The notes under the pieces are model-generated. The model did not search any database, had not been told where the DNA came from, and saw nothing but the letters and a program-made list of their open reading frames with translations. This document shows, in pieces, positions 31,420 to 43,382 of a stretch of DNA of 64,000 nucleotides; positions within the stretch are counted from its first letter, which is position 1; each line of letters opens with the position of its first letter. This DNA comes from Ahaetulla prasina (lineage: Eukaryota > Chordata > Lepidosauria > Squamata > Colubridae). The stretch lies in assembly GCF_028640845.1 (NCBI RefSeq), contig NC_080539.1:371765233-371829232 (forward strand), written 5' to 3'. A program made the position numbers and the translations under genes.

Positions 31420-31944
31420 TTGTTTTTCCGATTCTCCCCTTCTCGGATCAAGGCTGTAACCCAGCTATCCGCAACTTCCATCCAGAAATTACTGATGTCA
31501 CACTAAGTCCAGCTAGCAGAGTCAATGCTCAAGAATGATGGGAATGATATCACTAAAAAATTTAAAGCATTTGATTTAATGCTCCAGATGAAATCCTTTC
31601 CTTCTCTTCCTTTCCAATTCTTTCCTCTATCTGGACCGATCTGTAAGGCCAAAAGGCTGCCTGCTTGAAGACTGCAGGTTTTAATTACATCCAAATTTAA
31701 TCAATAGATTCATTTGCTGATGCTTGCTTTTTGCTGACTGCAATTCTAAACGGGGGCCTTCGAGGTACATCATGTTGGGTCACAGTTAAATCACTCTGAA
31801 TAGTTAACCAGCTGCTCATTTGGACTCATTCGGCTTCCTTCAATTATTTCATTTATTATCCTTAAATCTTTCAGGGCCTGCCCTTGATTAAGGAGGTAAT
31901 TCCTCCCCACCATTTACAAGGGAAAAGGAGGCAGAAAAACACAG
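31420..31944. other. Unique intronic sequence
   Basis: The stretch 31680-31920 is low in repeats and may be conserved. No exon is present. Confidence 0.4.
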
Positions 31945-32296
31945 GTCCTCCTTGGCTTACGACTGCAGTTGAGCCCAACATTTCCAATGCTAAGGTAGAC
32001 AGTTGTTAAATGAGGCCTCCTCCATTTGATCTTGTCACAGTTGTTAAGTGAATCACTGCAAGGTGATTGACTTCGCTTGTCAAGACGGTCGCAAAAGGGG
32101 ATCGTGTGACCTCAGGACACTGCAACCGTCGTAAATACCAGTTGCCGAGTGTCTGGATTTTGATCATGCGATGCTCCAACAGTTGTAACTGTATAAAAAA
32201 AAAAACCCTGGTCCTAAGTCACTTTTTCCAGCGCCCTTGTAACTTCGAATGGTCACTAAATGAACTGCTTGTTGTAAGTCGAGGACCGCCTGTACG
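31945..32296 (-). mobile_element. GTAAGTCGAGG MITE (copy 12)
   Basis: It runs from CAGGTCCTCCTTGGCTTACG to GTTGTAAGTCGAGGACCGCC with a standard interior. Confidence 0.9.
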
Positions 32297-32324
32297 TCAA
32301 ATCACCCAAGGCCATTCGTTTTTA

Positions 32325-32488
32325 CTGTTTTAGTGATCAGGCTATGATAATATTTAGTTTTAACTGGGTTTTAATGTTTATTTATTATATTGTTTTTATA
32401 TTGTTTTAATATGTCTGTGAACCGCAGTCCTATGGGAGATGGTGCGGTATATAAGTTTGATAAATAAATAAATAAATAAATAAATAAA
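32325..32488 (+). mobile_element. L2 LINE 3' UTR
   Basis: GTGAACCGCAGTCCTATGGG and TGCGGTATATAAGTTTGATA precede seven AAAT units. Confidence 0.8.
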
Positions 32489-34094
32489 CGTAACATCCTC
32501 CAGCCTCATGCTCAGAATTTCATTTACCACTAACTTTACACCCACGGAACTCTACCGGAATGGTCCTGGCAGAAATTTAGCCAATTTTCCACCCTGGTTG
32601 GCTGCTAAGGAGAGCGAGGAAGACAGAAACCTCTACGGCGAAATCGTTCCACCTGCAGTCTAGCCAACTCTACCGACAAATACTCAGCAGGCCAATTTTC
32701 TCTGAAATCGGTGTTTAGGAAGACCTACTTAGCCATTCTCCCCCTCCCCAATCTGAACAGAGCTGGAAGGGACCTTGGAGGTCTTCTAGTCCAGCCCCTC
32801 CCCAGGTGATTGGTCTGTCTGTGTTCCCGAAACCAGATCTGGGGCCTTGAGTCCTGTAGCCGAAGAGCCCATGTCCTGCTAATACCGGGGCTGGCCCCCA
32901 TCATTACTATGGGGAGGGAAAAAGTTGCTTCTAATGAGATGATCGTTTAAATTACCCCGTTTGTTTGTAAAACAAATTGAGACTGCCGGCAGTTCACAGC
33001 CCTGAGAGTTATTAATGCAGCTTCTTTCAGGCCTTGCGGTAATCGTTCAATTGCAGCACATAACTTACCAGCCAGAATTAGATGAAATGTTTCAAGATGC
33101 TGGATATTTTGACCCCCAGAATAGTGTGTGTGTGTGTAGACTCCTTTTTTTGTTAGAGAGGGAGAGGACGGAACTTTTAGGCAAATAGAAGCGAGCGCTT
33201 TTTTTTTTTAAATCAAAACAAAAAGCTTATTTCGGGAACATGAATATTTATGTATTGCTTACATTTTGTTTTAATGGAACGAGCAAGTTATAAAACATGG
33301 CCAGTATTAAAAGTCAGAACGGCTGCACTCTCAGCAGGCTGCTGGGCGTATCACAATTGTGCAAGGAGAAACTTTAAAAAAAAAGAAAGAAAAGAAAAGA
33401 AAAGAAAAGAAAAGAAAAGAAAAACCCACCGTATTATTATCTGAGCTTAGTAGTAGTAGTAGGTAAATCTCGGGACTGTCGAGGAGGAACAGAAAGGATT
33501 TTTAAAGTGGCGGAAAATAAAACATCGCCCCGCATGACCTAAATAAGGAGGTTCACCGAAGAGGGGTGATTTAGTTATTTTCAAAATATCAGGCAGAATT
33601 CAGTATTCTTCTGCCATTGCTATAATGTGGCTGAGTCCAACCTAGAAGAAAGCTCACTGCTGCACCCTTTGTGTAGCACGCTTTTGAGCAAAGGGACAGA
33701 AAATTAGATTTGAACTGTCAAATGTGCACCGAAGAATACACATGGCTCAAAAACAACTTGCCTGATCTCAAGCGTTTCTCTTAGCAAGTTTAACATGCCG
33801 GCTGGGGAATTCTGGGAGTTGAAGTCCACACATCTTAAAGTTGCCACGGTTGAGAAGCATTGACTTCTTTCATTACCATCAGCTTGTGAAGAGAAGGGGG
33901 GGGGGGAGAAACCCCTATCACAAGGTATTCTCACCTTTCATTTGGAGATTTATGGTTTTCAGAGCAAAGAGACCTGGTCAATGACTCCGACAGAGATGGG
34001 AACAGCAAGAACTGGTCAGGAAGGCAACAAGCAGGGCGAGCACAATGTTCCCAGGGAGTGTGCAGCACACTAAACCCCTGTCCGACAAGCACTA
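32489..34094. other. Long, mostly unique intronic stretch
   Basis: It holds a short CR1 scrap (32757-32805), an AAAAG run (33381-33424) and a hAT MITE half (33796-33863, GGGAATTCTGGGAGTTGAAG). The stretch 32880-33115 is AT-rich with no recognisable repeat and reads like a conserved non-coding candidate. No exon was found. Confidence 0.5.
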
Positions 34095-34345
34095 GGATTC
34101 CTGTGGGGTCCTTGGTGCTCTCTGTGCGCGGTTGTTTCCTTGCAGATGTTTCATTACCATACTAGGTAACATTATCAGCGCTACAAGGGAGCGGGGTTGG
34201 CTCTCTATTTATATACAAGTGGCTGGCCCTGTCAGTTTTGCTGGGAGAATTCTTGGTAGTTCCTCAATGAGGTTGAGATTTATTGTTTGAGTGTTTGTCT
34301 GAGTTGGCAGCAGAAGCTACTGTATATAAGCAGAGAACAAACCCC
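34095..34345 (-). mobile_element. PLE-like GTTACCTAGT family fragment
   Basis: CCTTGCAGATGTTTCATTAC, ACTAGGTAACATTATCAGCG and GTCTGAGTTGGCAG are present. It extends further upstream than most copies of this family. Confidence 0.65.
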
Positions 34346-34352
34346 ACTCCCT

Positions 34353-34429
<77 letters not shown>

Positions 34430-34430
34430 T
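34353..34430. repeat. (CTAT)n array at an L2 3' end
   Basis: Nineteen uninterrupted CTAT units abut the reverse L2 3' terminus. Confidence 0.96.
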
Positions 34431-35240
34431 GTTTCAATTTCTATACCGCCCTTCTCGCAAAGGACTCAGGGCGGTTTACAGCCAAAGTAAAGACAGTTAG
34501 TACAATTTTTAGGACCAGTTTAAAAGGAAAATTTAGAGTTGATTGAAGAACTTAAAACCAATAAAACCCCTTATTAAAACCCCACTAGGCCAGTCCTGCA
34601 TGGTGAAACAAAAATGTTTTCAGCTCGCGTCGAAAGGTCCGAAGATCAGGGAGTTGACGGATATCTGGTGGTAACTTGTTCCAGAGGGTTGGTGCCCCCA
34701 CAGAGAAGGCCCTCCCCCTGGGTGCCGCCAGCCGACATTGACTGGCCAATGGCACCCTGAGGAAACCTCCCTATGGGAGCGCACTGGTCGATGGGAGGTC
34801 GCCGGTAGCAGTAGGCGGTCCCGTAAGTAACCCGGTCCTATGCCATGGAGTGCTTTGAAGGTGGTAACTAACACCTTGAATTGCACCCGAAAGACCACCG
34901 GAAGCCAGTGCAGCCTGCGCAGGAGAGGTGTTATATGGGAGCAACGAGTCGCTCCCTCTATCACCCGCACGGCCGCATTCTGAACTAATTGGAGTCTTCG
35001 GGTGCTCTTCAAGGGAAGCCCCATGTAGAGAGCATTGCAATAGTCCAGACGAGAAGTGTCGAGGGCGTGAGTGACTGTGCACAAGGAATCCCGGTGCAAG
35101 AAAGGACACAACTGGCGTATCAGGCGGACCTGGTAAAAAGCTCCTCTGGCGACGGCCGTCAAATGCTCTTCCAACGACAGTCGTGCATCCAGAAGGACGC
35201 CCAGATTGCGGACCTTCTCTATGGGGGCACTGATGATGTT
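34431..35240 (-). mobile_element. L2 LINE, RT C-terminal part and 3' UTR
   Basis: The minus-strand frame 34620-35255 encodes VRNLGVLLDARLSLEEHLTA, TSRLDYCNALYMGLPLKS, LLRRLHWLPVVFRVQFKVLV and FKALHGIGPGYL, which mark the L2 reverse-transcriptase end. The last 50 codons have shifted frame. The 3' UTR ends at the CTAT array. Confidence 0.93.
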
Positions 35241-35310
35241 ACCTAGTTGGGTCATGAAAAGTCTGCAAGAAAACCACCAAGCTCAGAGAGCACCAAGCAG
35301 CCCACAGTTC
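35238..35310 (+). mobile_element. PLE-like GTTACCTAGT family fragment
   Basis: GATGTTACCTAGTTGGGTCA, CTGCAAGAAAACCACCAAGC and AGAGAGCACCAAG are present. Confidence 0.7.
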
Positions 35311-36252
35311 AACCCTACGCTACAAATATTCCCTTCTATTGGTATTAGAAATCCTATTCTAACCCTACACTTACTCAAGGAAAGCTAAACCATGGTGCCT
35401 AGTGCAACGAGAGGGAACGGGGAAATAGGATACAATGAAAAGAAAACAGGGTGTTGTGACCCAGGGTGACATTTCGCCAACTTCCCTCTCCCTCAAATAA
35501 CTTAGAATCTCTGCCCATCAGGGCTTGTTCAGTAATTTCACACTACAGTTCCCAACAATGTAGGGGAGGAGGTTTTCACCAAAATGTCAGTTGTTTGCAA
35601 ACAACCTGGCTAAATCCAAAATTGCTTTTAATCTCAGAGCTTGCTGTCTGCAGGCATTGTGGTTCTTAAAGCTCTCATCAGAACCTCCGTGAGAAGCTGC
35701 TGGGTTTTGAAGGCCAGCGGGACACACCGAGAAAACCTGGATAACCAGCTCCCAGCGTAGATGTGGCCGGTGCCTAAAGCTGCCAAAGAGTAATGGTGGT
35801 TTAGATTGTAGCTTAAAAGCAAGGAAAGGGCGCAGACACTTCAAACTCAGAATCGCTTCAAAATTAAGTGGCGTGATACGCTTTCTTTACATGATCGAGT
35901 CGCCCCCGTCCTCCCCCAATGATTGGAGTATTAAGATGTTCTCTGCCCCCTCAGGCCAAATTCTAAATGGCCTGTGTGCTAGCTCAAGTTCAAAAAAAAA
36001 AATCTTCCTTTTTAAATTACGCAACAAGCAGAAAATGCTGAAAGGCAAACTGGGGTGGGATGGGAAAAACTGTCCTTTGATTAAAAGTGCTATTTTAGGG
36101 CCAATTCCCAATTTATATAACTGGAAATAAGGTGATTCTTACAGGCCTGCAAGCCTCCTTTAGAAGCGGCTTCTGGTCATTGTTCCTCAAACTAAAGATG
36201 GCTTAGTTACCTGGTCACTTTGTGGGTTGAGTGAAAGGAGGCGGGGCCAGAA
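35311..36252. other. Unique intronic sequence
   Basis: I find no exon and no clear repeat. Confidence 0.4.
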
Positions 36253-36618
36253 TACAGGTAGTCCTTGACTTACAACAGTTCATTTTGTGACCGTTCAACG
36301 TTGTAATGGCCCCCCCGAGAAAAGTGACTTATGACCGTTTTTCACACTTAGGACCGTCGTAGCATCCCTGTGGTCACGCGATCAAAATTCGGATGCTTCG
36401 CAACTGACTCATATTTATGACGGTTGCGGTGTCCCAGGGTCACGTGATCCCCTTCTGCGACCTTCCGACGAGCAAAGTCGAGGGGGAAGCCAGATTCACT
36501 TAACAACTGGGGCAAGAAAGGTCATAAAATGGGGCTAAATTCACTTAACAAATGTTTCACTTAGCAACAGAAATTTTGGGCTCCAGTGTGGTTGTAAGCC
36601 AAGGGCTATCTGTAGAGT
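36253..36618 (+). mobile_element. GTAAGTCGAGG MITE (copy 13), full length
   Basis: It runs ACAGGTAGTCCTTGACTTAC to GGTTGTAAGCCAAGGGCTAT. This is one of the most complete uninterrupted copies. Confidence 0.92.
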
Positions 36619-36658
36619 ATTATACAGAGATCTAGTAGGTGGGTCTCCTTGGTGATAA

Positions 36659-37265
36659 TGTTGTGGTCCGCCAGCAGCCTGCGGAGCTGGCAACAGAGTC
36701 GGCAGTGATGAGGCTGAGGAAGAACATCGGCCAGTCCTGGAGGCTGGGGAAGGCCCGGATGAGGGCTCTGCGTCGGAGGCTGAGGTGGTGCCAAGGCCAT
36801 CATGGAGTGATGTGCTGACTCCGGAGCCTCCAGAGACTGACAGTAGTGAGGCAGAGGAACAGGAGGAGCCTGTTCCTAATGCACACATGAGAAGAGCTGC
36901 CAGAAGGCAAGAGCAGCTCAAGCAAAGAGGACGACTCAGGAGTACAGCCAAGAGATGACTGGCCCTCCCATAAGGCTTAAAAGACCAGTAACGGCGTTTG
37001 GGCTTTGCCAGAAAACAACGTTGATAACTTTGACTTCTTATATTTGTATCGGTGTCTTCTGAACTTTTGCCAAGAAAGGCCTTCGGCAGTTTGCCTAATT
37101 GGACCAAGGTTGGTGATAGGACTGAGGAATTTGTGTTGGGAGGAATTTGCTTTAATTTAGTCGAACTACACTGAGAATGAAGTAATTCTCAGCTGTTTGA
37201 ATAAAGTTTGTTTGTTTTTACACTGACTGAGTTTCCTACTACCTACTGGGGCCTGGGTCACAACA
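36659..37265 (+). mobile_element. Solo Gypsy-type LTR H
   Basis: The 607-bp LTR starts TGTTGTGGTCCGCC and ends GGGTCACAACA, between GATAA (36654-36658) and GATAC (37266-37270). A frame opening near 36690 stays open for about 90 codons with acidic clusters and ends in MRRAARRQEQLKQRG plus a short basic tail, stopping near 36959. A polyadenylation-like AATAAAG lies at about 37199. Confidence 0.93.
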
Positions 37266-37399
37266 GATACAAGTTCTTTGCTCATGGCCCCAAACATCTT
37301 CTAGTTGTGTAGGACTACAAACTACAGTTATTTCCAACCAAGTAAATCTATCTGTGGGGGAAGCCAATTTAGTCACGCGCAACCACAAGCATTTCACGG

Positions 37400-37462
37400 A
37401 GAACTGGGTTTGCCAACTTTGAAGGTGTGTGGACTTCAATTCCCAGAATTCCCCAGCCAGTG
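37400..37462. mobile_element. Part of a palindromic hAT MITE
   Basis: GTGTGGACTTCAATTCCCAG and AATTCCCCAGCCAG are present; only the left arm remains. Confidence 0.65.
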
Positions 37463-37498
37463 GTGTCCAGCCAAACGCTATTTCCTTATCACTTAAAC

Positions 37499-37972
37499 CA
37501 GCGGTTCTCAACCTGTGGGTTGGGGCCCCGTTGGGGGTCGAATGACTATTTGCCAGGGGTCGTCTAAGACCATCGGAAATATGGGAAGTATACTTGCGAG
37601 TCGAAGAATCGCGCTCCAATGGTTGACTCCACAAGCCAGCTGCAGGCTCTTCAAATCGCTAGCCAAATTCGGCTTCAGTGTGATGAATTAAAAAAGAGAG
37701 AAATCTTTGCTCTGATGTCTCCCTCTCAAGCCAGCTGCAATCACTCCCAATCGCTAGCCTAATCTGGCTTCAGGCGCCATAAACTTAATAGGGGAGGAGT
37801 CTCCGCTTTAATGCCTCCGTCCTCAAGGCAATCGCAAGCAGTTCCGATCGCTAGCCAATACGGCTTCAGGCGCGATAAATTCAAAACGAAAATAATTTTA
37901 CGGTTGGGGGTCGCCACATCGTGGGGAATTGTATTAAAGGGGTCGCAGCACTATAAAGGTTGAGAACCACTG
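37499..37972 (+). mobile_element. SPIN-like hAT element with internal tandem repeats
   Basis: The 474-bp element has ends CAGCGGTTCTCAACCTG and GGTTGAGAACCACTG and an exact 8-bp duplication ACTTAAAC (37491-37498, 37973-37980). The outer sequences (GGGGGTCGAATGAC, CTAAGACCATCGGAAA; AATAATTTTACGGTTGGGGG, GGGGTCGCAGCA) resemble SPIN, a hAT family known for horizontal transfer among tetrapods. The centre (about 37590-37880) holds three diverged units of about 100 bp, each with CAATCG/AAATCGCTAGCC and GGCTTCAG. No transposase is present. The SPIN name is from memory. Confidence 0.85.
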
Positions 37973-37980
37973 ACTTAAAC

Positions 37981-38300
37981 CCACTGTTTCTTGCTCTGTC
38001 TCCTGAACTACTCTGAGCAACTGTGCTCCATCTTCTGTCTTTCAGATATCTGAAGACAGCTGTCATGTCTCGTATTGACTTCAACAACTGCGCTTCATAA
38101 AGCATCCTTCCCAGGTGCTTAATCATTTTGGCCGTTCTTCCCTGGACATTCTGCAGTTTGTCAATGTTTTTTCCCGAAAATGCGATGCACAAAACTGGGC
38201 ACAATAGTCTCCGCATGCTCAGATCAATGTGCTGTAGAGAGGCATAATCACATCTCTTGATTCTGACATGAGGCTTTTCTTGATGCAGCCTCTTAGGCTA
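37981..38300 (-). mobile_element. Old, divergent CR1 fragment
   Basis: The reverse text keeps CR1 landmarks (TTTCAGATATCTGAAGACAG, CCTGGACATTCTGCAGTTTG, GATGCAGCCTCTTAGG) but differs from the abundant family. The SPIN-like element inserted beside it. Confidence 0.7.
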
Positions 38301-38337
38301 AAAGGCTAGGAGAGGAAGTTACTTAAAAGGATATACA

Positions 38338-38535
38338 GCTTGGTCCTCGCTACACAACCATGATGGAGTCTGCCTGTCGTGGTTGTTAAGTTGTGATGGT
38401 CGTAAATCAGGTCACCCATGTGACCGACCTGATTTTAGGAGCCCCCCCCCCCCGGTGGCCATTAAATGAATCCTGCAATTGTTAAACTGATTTTTTTTGC
38501 CAAAAATCAGAAGTAAATGCTGGGTTTGGGCCAAA
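38338..38535 (-). mobile_element. Diverged MITE related to the GTAAGTCGAGG family
   Basis: TTGGTCCTCGCTACACAACC, CACCCATGTGACCGACC and CCATTAAATGAATCCTGC are present. The variant with GGTCACATG-GACCGA also occurs at 54050-54420. Confidence 0.55.
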
Positions 38536-38539
38536 CAAC

Positions 38540-39615
38540 CATGAAATCTCTTTGTTTGTCCCTGGAATGCTGCATGCGGATGACACCCAGCTGTACCTTT
38601 CCACGCCGGACCACCCCAACGAAGCTATCGAAGTGCTGTCCCGGTGTCTGGAGGCCGTACGGGTCTGGATGGGGAGAAACAGGCTCAAGCTCAATCCCTC
38701 CAAGACAGAGTGGCTGTGGATGCCGGCATCCCGGTACAGTCAGCTAAATCCGCGGCTGACCATCGGTGGCGAGTCATTGGCCCCGATGGAGGGGGTGCGC
38801 AACTTAGGCGTCCTCCTGGATGAACGGCTGTCTTTAGAAGACCATTTGACGGCCGTCTCCAGGAGAGCGTTTTACCAGGTTCGCCTGGTACGTCAGTTGC
38901 GCCCCTTTCTGGACCGGGATGCCCTGTGCACGGTCACTCACGCACTCGTGACGTCCCGCCTGGATTACTGCAATGCTCTCTACATGGGGCTCCCCTTGAA
39001 GGGCATCCGGAGGCTACAGTTAGTCAGAATGCAGCTGCGCGGATGATAGAGGAGCCCTCGTGGCTCCCACGTAACACCCATCCTGCGCAGGCTGCACTGG
39101 CTACCTGTGGCCTTCCGGGTGCGCTTCAAGGTGTTGGTGACCACCTTTAAAGCGCTCCATGGCATAGGGCCGGGTTATTTACGGGACCGCCTACTGCTAC
39201 CGAATACCTCTCATCGACCCGTGCGCTCTCACAGGGAGGGACTCCTCAGGGTGCCGTCAGCGAGGCAATGTCGTCTGGTGGCGCCCAGGGGGAGGGCCTT
39301 CTCTGTGGGGGCTCCCACCCTCTGGAACGAACTGCCCCCGGGACTTCGTCAACTTCCGGACCTTCGGACCTTCCGCCGTGAGCTCAAAACATACTTATTT
39401 CATTGCGCAGGACTGAGTTAGGTTTTAATTAATGGGTTTTAAGTGGGGTTTTATTTTTTATATTTTTAATTATTTTAATTGTTAGGCTTTATAATAAGTT
39501 TTTTAATTGTTTTTTAGATTGTATTTATCTGTTTTTTAAATGCCTGTAAACCGCCCTGAGTCCTGTGGGAGATAGGGCGGTATATAAATTTGAACAATAA
39601 ATAAATAAATAAATA
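38540..39615 (+). mobile_element. L2 LINE, RT second half to 3' end
   Basis: The frame from 38552 encodes the catalytic stretch HADDTQLYLST (A-D-D at the active site), then RNRLKLNPSKTEWLW, VRNLGVLLDERLSLEDHLTA and TSRLDYCNALYMGLPLKGIR to about 39044. A frame change near 39020 moves the rest to 39107-39421 (FKVLVTTFKALHGIGPGYL ... FRRELKTYLFHCAGLS). The 3' UTR ends CCGCCCTGAGTCC...GGGCGGTATATAAATT plus AAAT units. It is the best-preserved L2 copy here. Confidence 0.95.
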
Positions 39616-39663
39616 TGGTGGTAAGCGCAAGTCAGTTAATGAGCTCCTGACATGCATTCATGA

Positions 39664-39680
39664 GGGGGGGGGGGTGTGTG

Positions 39681-39735
<55 letters not shown>

Positions 39736-39800
39736 CAAAGAGAGAGAGAAAGAGAAAGAGGGAAAGAGAGAGAAAGAGGGAGGGAGAGAAAGAGGAAGGG
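39664..39800. repeat. G-run and (GA)n microsatellite
   Basis: A G-run (39663-39672) is followed by GT, then about 24 pure GA units and a degenerate GAAA/GGGA zone. Open frames across it are compositional artefacts. Confidence 0.95.
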
Positions 39801-39837
39801 AGGGAATGTTTTTCAAATCCGGGTTGTAAATTCCAGA

Positions 39838-39903
39838 TTGGAAAGGACCGTCACAACTTTGAACAGTTGTAAACAACCCGTCGTAAGTCTAGATGACTTG
39901 TAT
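39838..39903 (-). mobile_element. GTAAGTCGAGG MITE end fragment
   Basis: GTCACAACTTTGAACAGTTG and CCCGTCGTAAGTCTAGATGA are present. Confidence 0.65.
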
Positions 39904-41113
<1,210 letters not shown>

Positions 41114-41312
41114 TCAGTCACCTTGCTTTCAAAGAGCCGCAGACAATTTATACAAGAGAAATTCACAACATAAACAAATTATCTCTGCATACAGACATAC
41201 TGGCAAGACTGCTGGTGTTAAAGGAGTGCTTTAGGTATCTTCCATATTGTCTACATATCTTAGCAGAACACAGGATGGCAGAGTTCGAAGAGACCTTAGA
41301 GGTCTTCTAGTC

Positions 41313-41385
41313 CAGCTTTGCTGGCTGAGGAACTCTGGGAGTTGAAGTCCACAAGTCTTAAAGTTGCCAAGGATGGAAACCCCTG
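41313..41385. mobile_element. Deleted palindromic hAT MITE with 8-bp TSD
   Basis: The 73-bp remnant ends GGATGGAAACCCCTG and is flanked by TTCTAGTC at 41305-41312 and 41386-41393. Only CAG remains of the left terminus. Confidence 0.92.
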
Positions 41386-41426
41386 TTCTAGTCCATCCCC
41401 CCTGTCTAAGCAGGAAACCCTACATC

Positions 41427-41691
41427 CAGTGGTAGGATTCAGCCAGTTTGGGCGAACCAGTAGTTAAATTGCTGGCTGGCTCCGCCCCTTCCAGGAGTCC
41501 CCATTTTGGCTGCCAGGTAAATGCAGGGAGGTCTCCTAGGCCCAAAATAGGGCGCAGGGGTGGTGCCCCCACAGCCCATTTTTGCTCCCAGGGGGGTACA
41601 GGAGGCCGAGTGCTGCCTGTCACACCCCTAGCCACACCCACCAAGTCACGCCCACAGAATCAGTAGTAAACAATTTCAAATCCCACCACTG
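41427..41691. mobile_element. hAT-like MITE (CAGTGGTAGG ends)
   Basis: It starts CAGTGGTAGGATTCAGCC and ends TTTCAAATCCCACCACTG. The interior is GC-rich (GGGCGCAGGGGTGGTGCCCC, CACACCCCTAGCCACACCC). It is related to the MITE at 56744-57155, sharing CCACGCCCACAGAA and AGTAGTAA-AATTT near the right end. Confidence 0.8.
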
Positions 41692-42130
41692 CCGATACCA
41701 ATGTCAGTGAGCCTATGGCATGCGTGCCGGAAGCGGCACGTGAAACCATCCCGCAAGAATGCGCGGCCTCACTGGCTCCTCTTCCGCATTCCTGTGATCA
41801 CATGCATGCTGGTCAGCTGACCACTGCACGTGCGGCGGAACCCGGAAGAGCAGTGTTCTGGCACACATGCGCAGGCCGGCACCCGACCTTCTGGGTTGAC
41901 GTTGCGCGCATGCGCGAAGGACAGCTGTTCGTTGGGCGTGCTTCCAAGCTGGTATCCGGGTGTTTGGGTGCCAGCTCCCGCATCCGCGATGGACCGCCGC
42001 TCTTCCGGGTATTAGCGCTCCTGCGCATGCTAAGGCCAGCAGGGCCGCGCATACCTCGCGGGATGGTTTTGTGTGCCACTTCTGGCACACAGGCCGGCAC
42101 ACGGGAACATCAAAGGTTCGCCATCATGGG
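41692..42130. mobile_element. CpG-rich transposon (GGCATGCGTGCC family)
   Basis: Near its ends are inverted blocks (GAGCCTATGGCATGCGTGCC; GGCACACGGG...GGTTCGCCATCATGG). The interior is dense in CpG with many GCGCATGC-type sites, unlike the surrounding DNA. It is related to the element duplicated at 4156-4770. Confidence 0.65.
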
Positions 42131-42304
42131 CCTACACCATTTCAGACAAACAATTGTCCAGTCTCTTCTTAAAAGTCTCCAGTGTCGGAGCACCCAAAAC
42201 TTCTGAAGGCAAGTCGTTCCACTGATGACTTGTTCTCATTATCAGGAAATATCTCCGTAATTCTAGGTTGGATGTCTCCTGGATATGTTTCCAAGCAAAC
42301 TGGA

Positions 42305-42730
42305 ATGATGGAAACCACTTGACCACTGCAACGCGCTCAATGTGGGGCTGCCCTTGAAGACCATTCGGAAGGTTCAACGGATGCAGAAGGCAGCAGCGCA
42401 GGCAGTAAATGGCGCCAGTTATTCGGGGCGTGTAACATCTCTACTCTGTGAGCTGTATGGGTGGCCGGTGTGCTTCGGAGTTCAATGCAAGGTTGTCGGT
42501 TGTCACCTTTAAAGCCCTTTCTGGCTTGAGACTGGATTACTTGAAAGACTGCCTCTCCCAGATTTCTTTGATCTGTTTGATCAAGCACAACCGTAATCTC
42601 TTCGTCACCAGCCCTTAAGAAAAGGTGCAGGGATGATCGCAATGGCTCTGACTCTGAAATAGGTCTGCGCAGTTGTAGCTTACCCAGCAAACAAGCAAAG
42701 CTCTCCCAAGAGCTCTCTTGGCACAAAGAA
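42305..42730 (+). mobile_element. Decayed L2-type RT C-terminus
   Basis: Plus-strand codons resemble LDHCNALNVGLPLKTIRK and LETGLLERL, an L2 subfamily different from the copy at 38540. Stops and shifts are frequent. Confidence 0.65.
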
Positions 42731-43066
42731 GGAGTCCTTGATTTACAACTGACAAAAAGTGACTTACGACCGTTTCCCAGACTTACAATGTGGCATCCCC
42801 GTGGTCACGTGATCAAAATTTGACCACTGGGCAATTGACTCGTATTTATGACGGTTGCCATGTCCCTGGGTTACGTGATCACCATCTGCGACCAGCTGAG
42901 AAGCAGAGTCGATGGGGAAGCCCAGTTGACTTAACGACTGCCGGGATTCCCTTAAGAACTGTGGCAGGAAAGATCGTAAACGGGGGCAAAACTCACTTGA
43001 CTGTCTTGCTTAGCAACGGAAACTTTGGGCTCAATTGTGGTTGTAAGTCGAGGACTACTGGTCCTC
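42731..43066 (+). mobile_element. GTAAGTCGAGG MITE (copy 16)
   Basis: GTCCTTGATTTACAACTGAC opens it, and GGTTGTAAGTCGAGGACTAC closes it. The interior is standard. Confidence 0.9.
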
Positions 43067-43149
43067 CCACTTCACTGTAAAAATGCAAGCCCCATTTTAA
43101 ATTGTTAGGAAAAAAGACTGCAGAGAGCTCAACCACCAAGTAGCAAATT

Positions 43150-43382
43150 CAGTTACCATCAGGAGAGAAGCAACCTAAAACTAAGGAGAAATTTCCTGAC
43201 AGTTAGAACAATTAACCAGTGGAACCACCTGCCATTAGAAGCTGTGGGTGCTCGAACACTGGAAGTTTTTAAGGAGAGATTGGGCAACCACTTGTCTGAA
43301 ATGGTATAGGGTTTCCTGCTTGAGCAGGGGGTTGGACTAGAAGACCTCCAAGGTCCCTTCCAACTCTGTTATTCTGTTTTAA
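43150..43382 (+). mobile_element. CR1 LINE 3' tail
   Basis: It encodes ERSNLKLRRNFLTVRTIN-like codons, then the 3' UTR ending CCAACTCTGTTATTCTG. Confidence 0.9.

Larger units (their letters stand above)
41267..42290 (-). mobile_element. CR1 LINE 3' end with nested MITEs
   Basis: CR1 text occurs at 41267-41312, 41386-41426 and 42131-42290. The gaps are a deleted hAT MITE (41313-41385) and a 704-bp block (41427-42130) whose flanks CCTACATC / CCTACACC look like a duplicated target. Confidence 0.85.
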
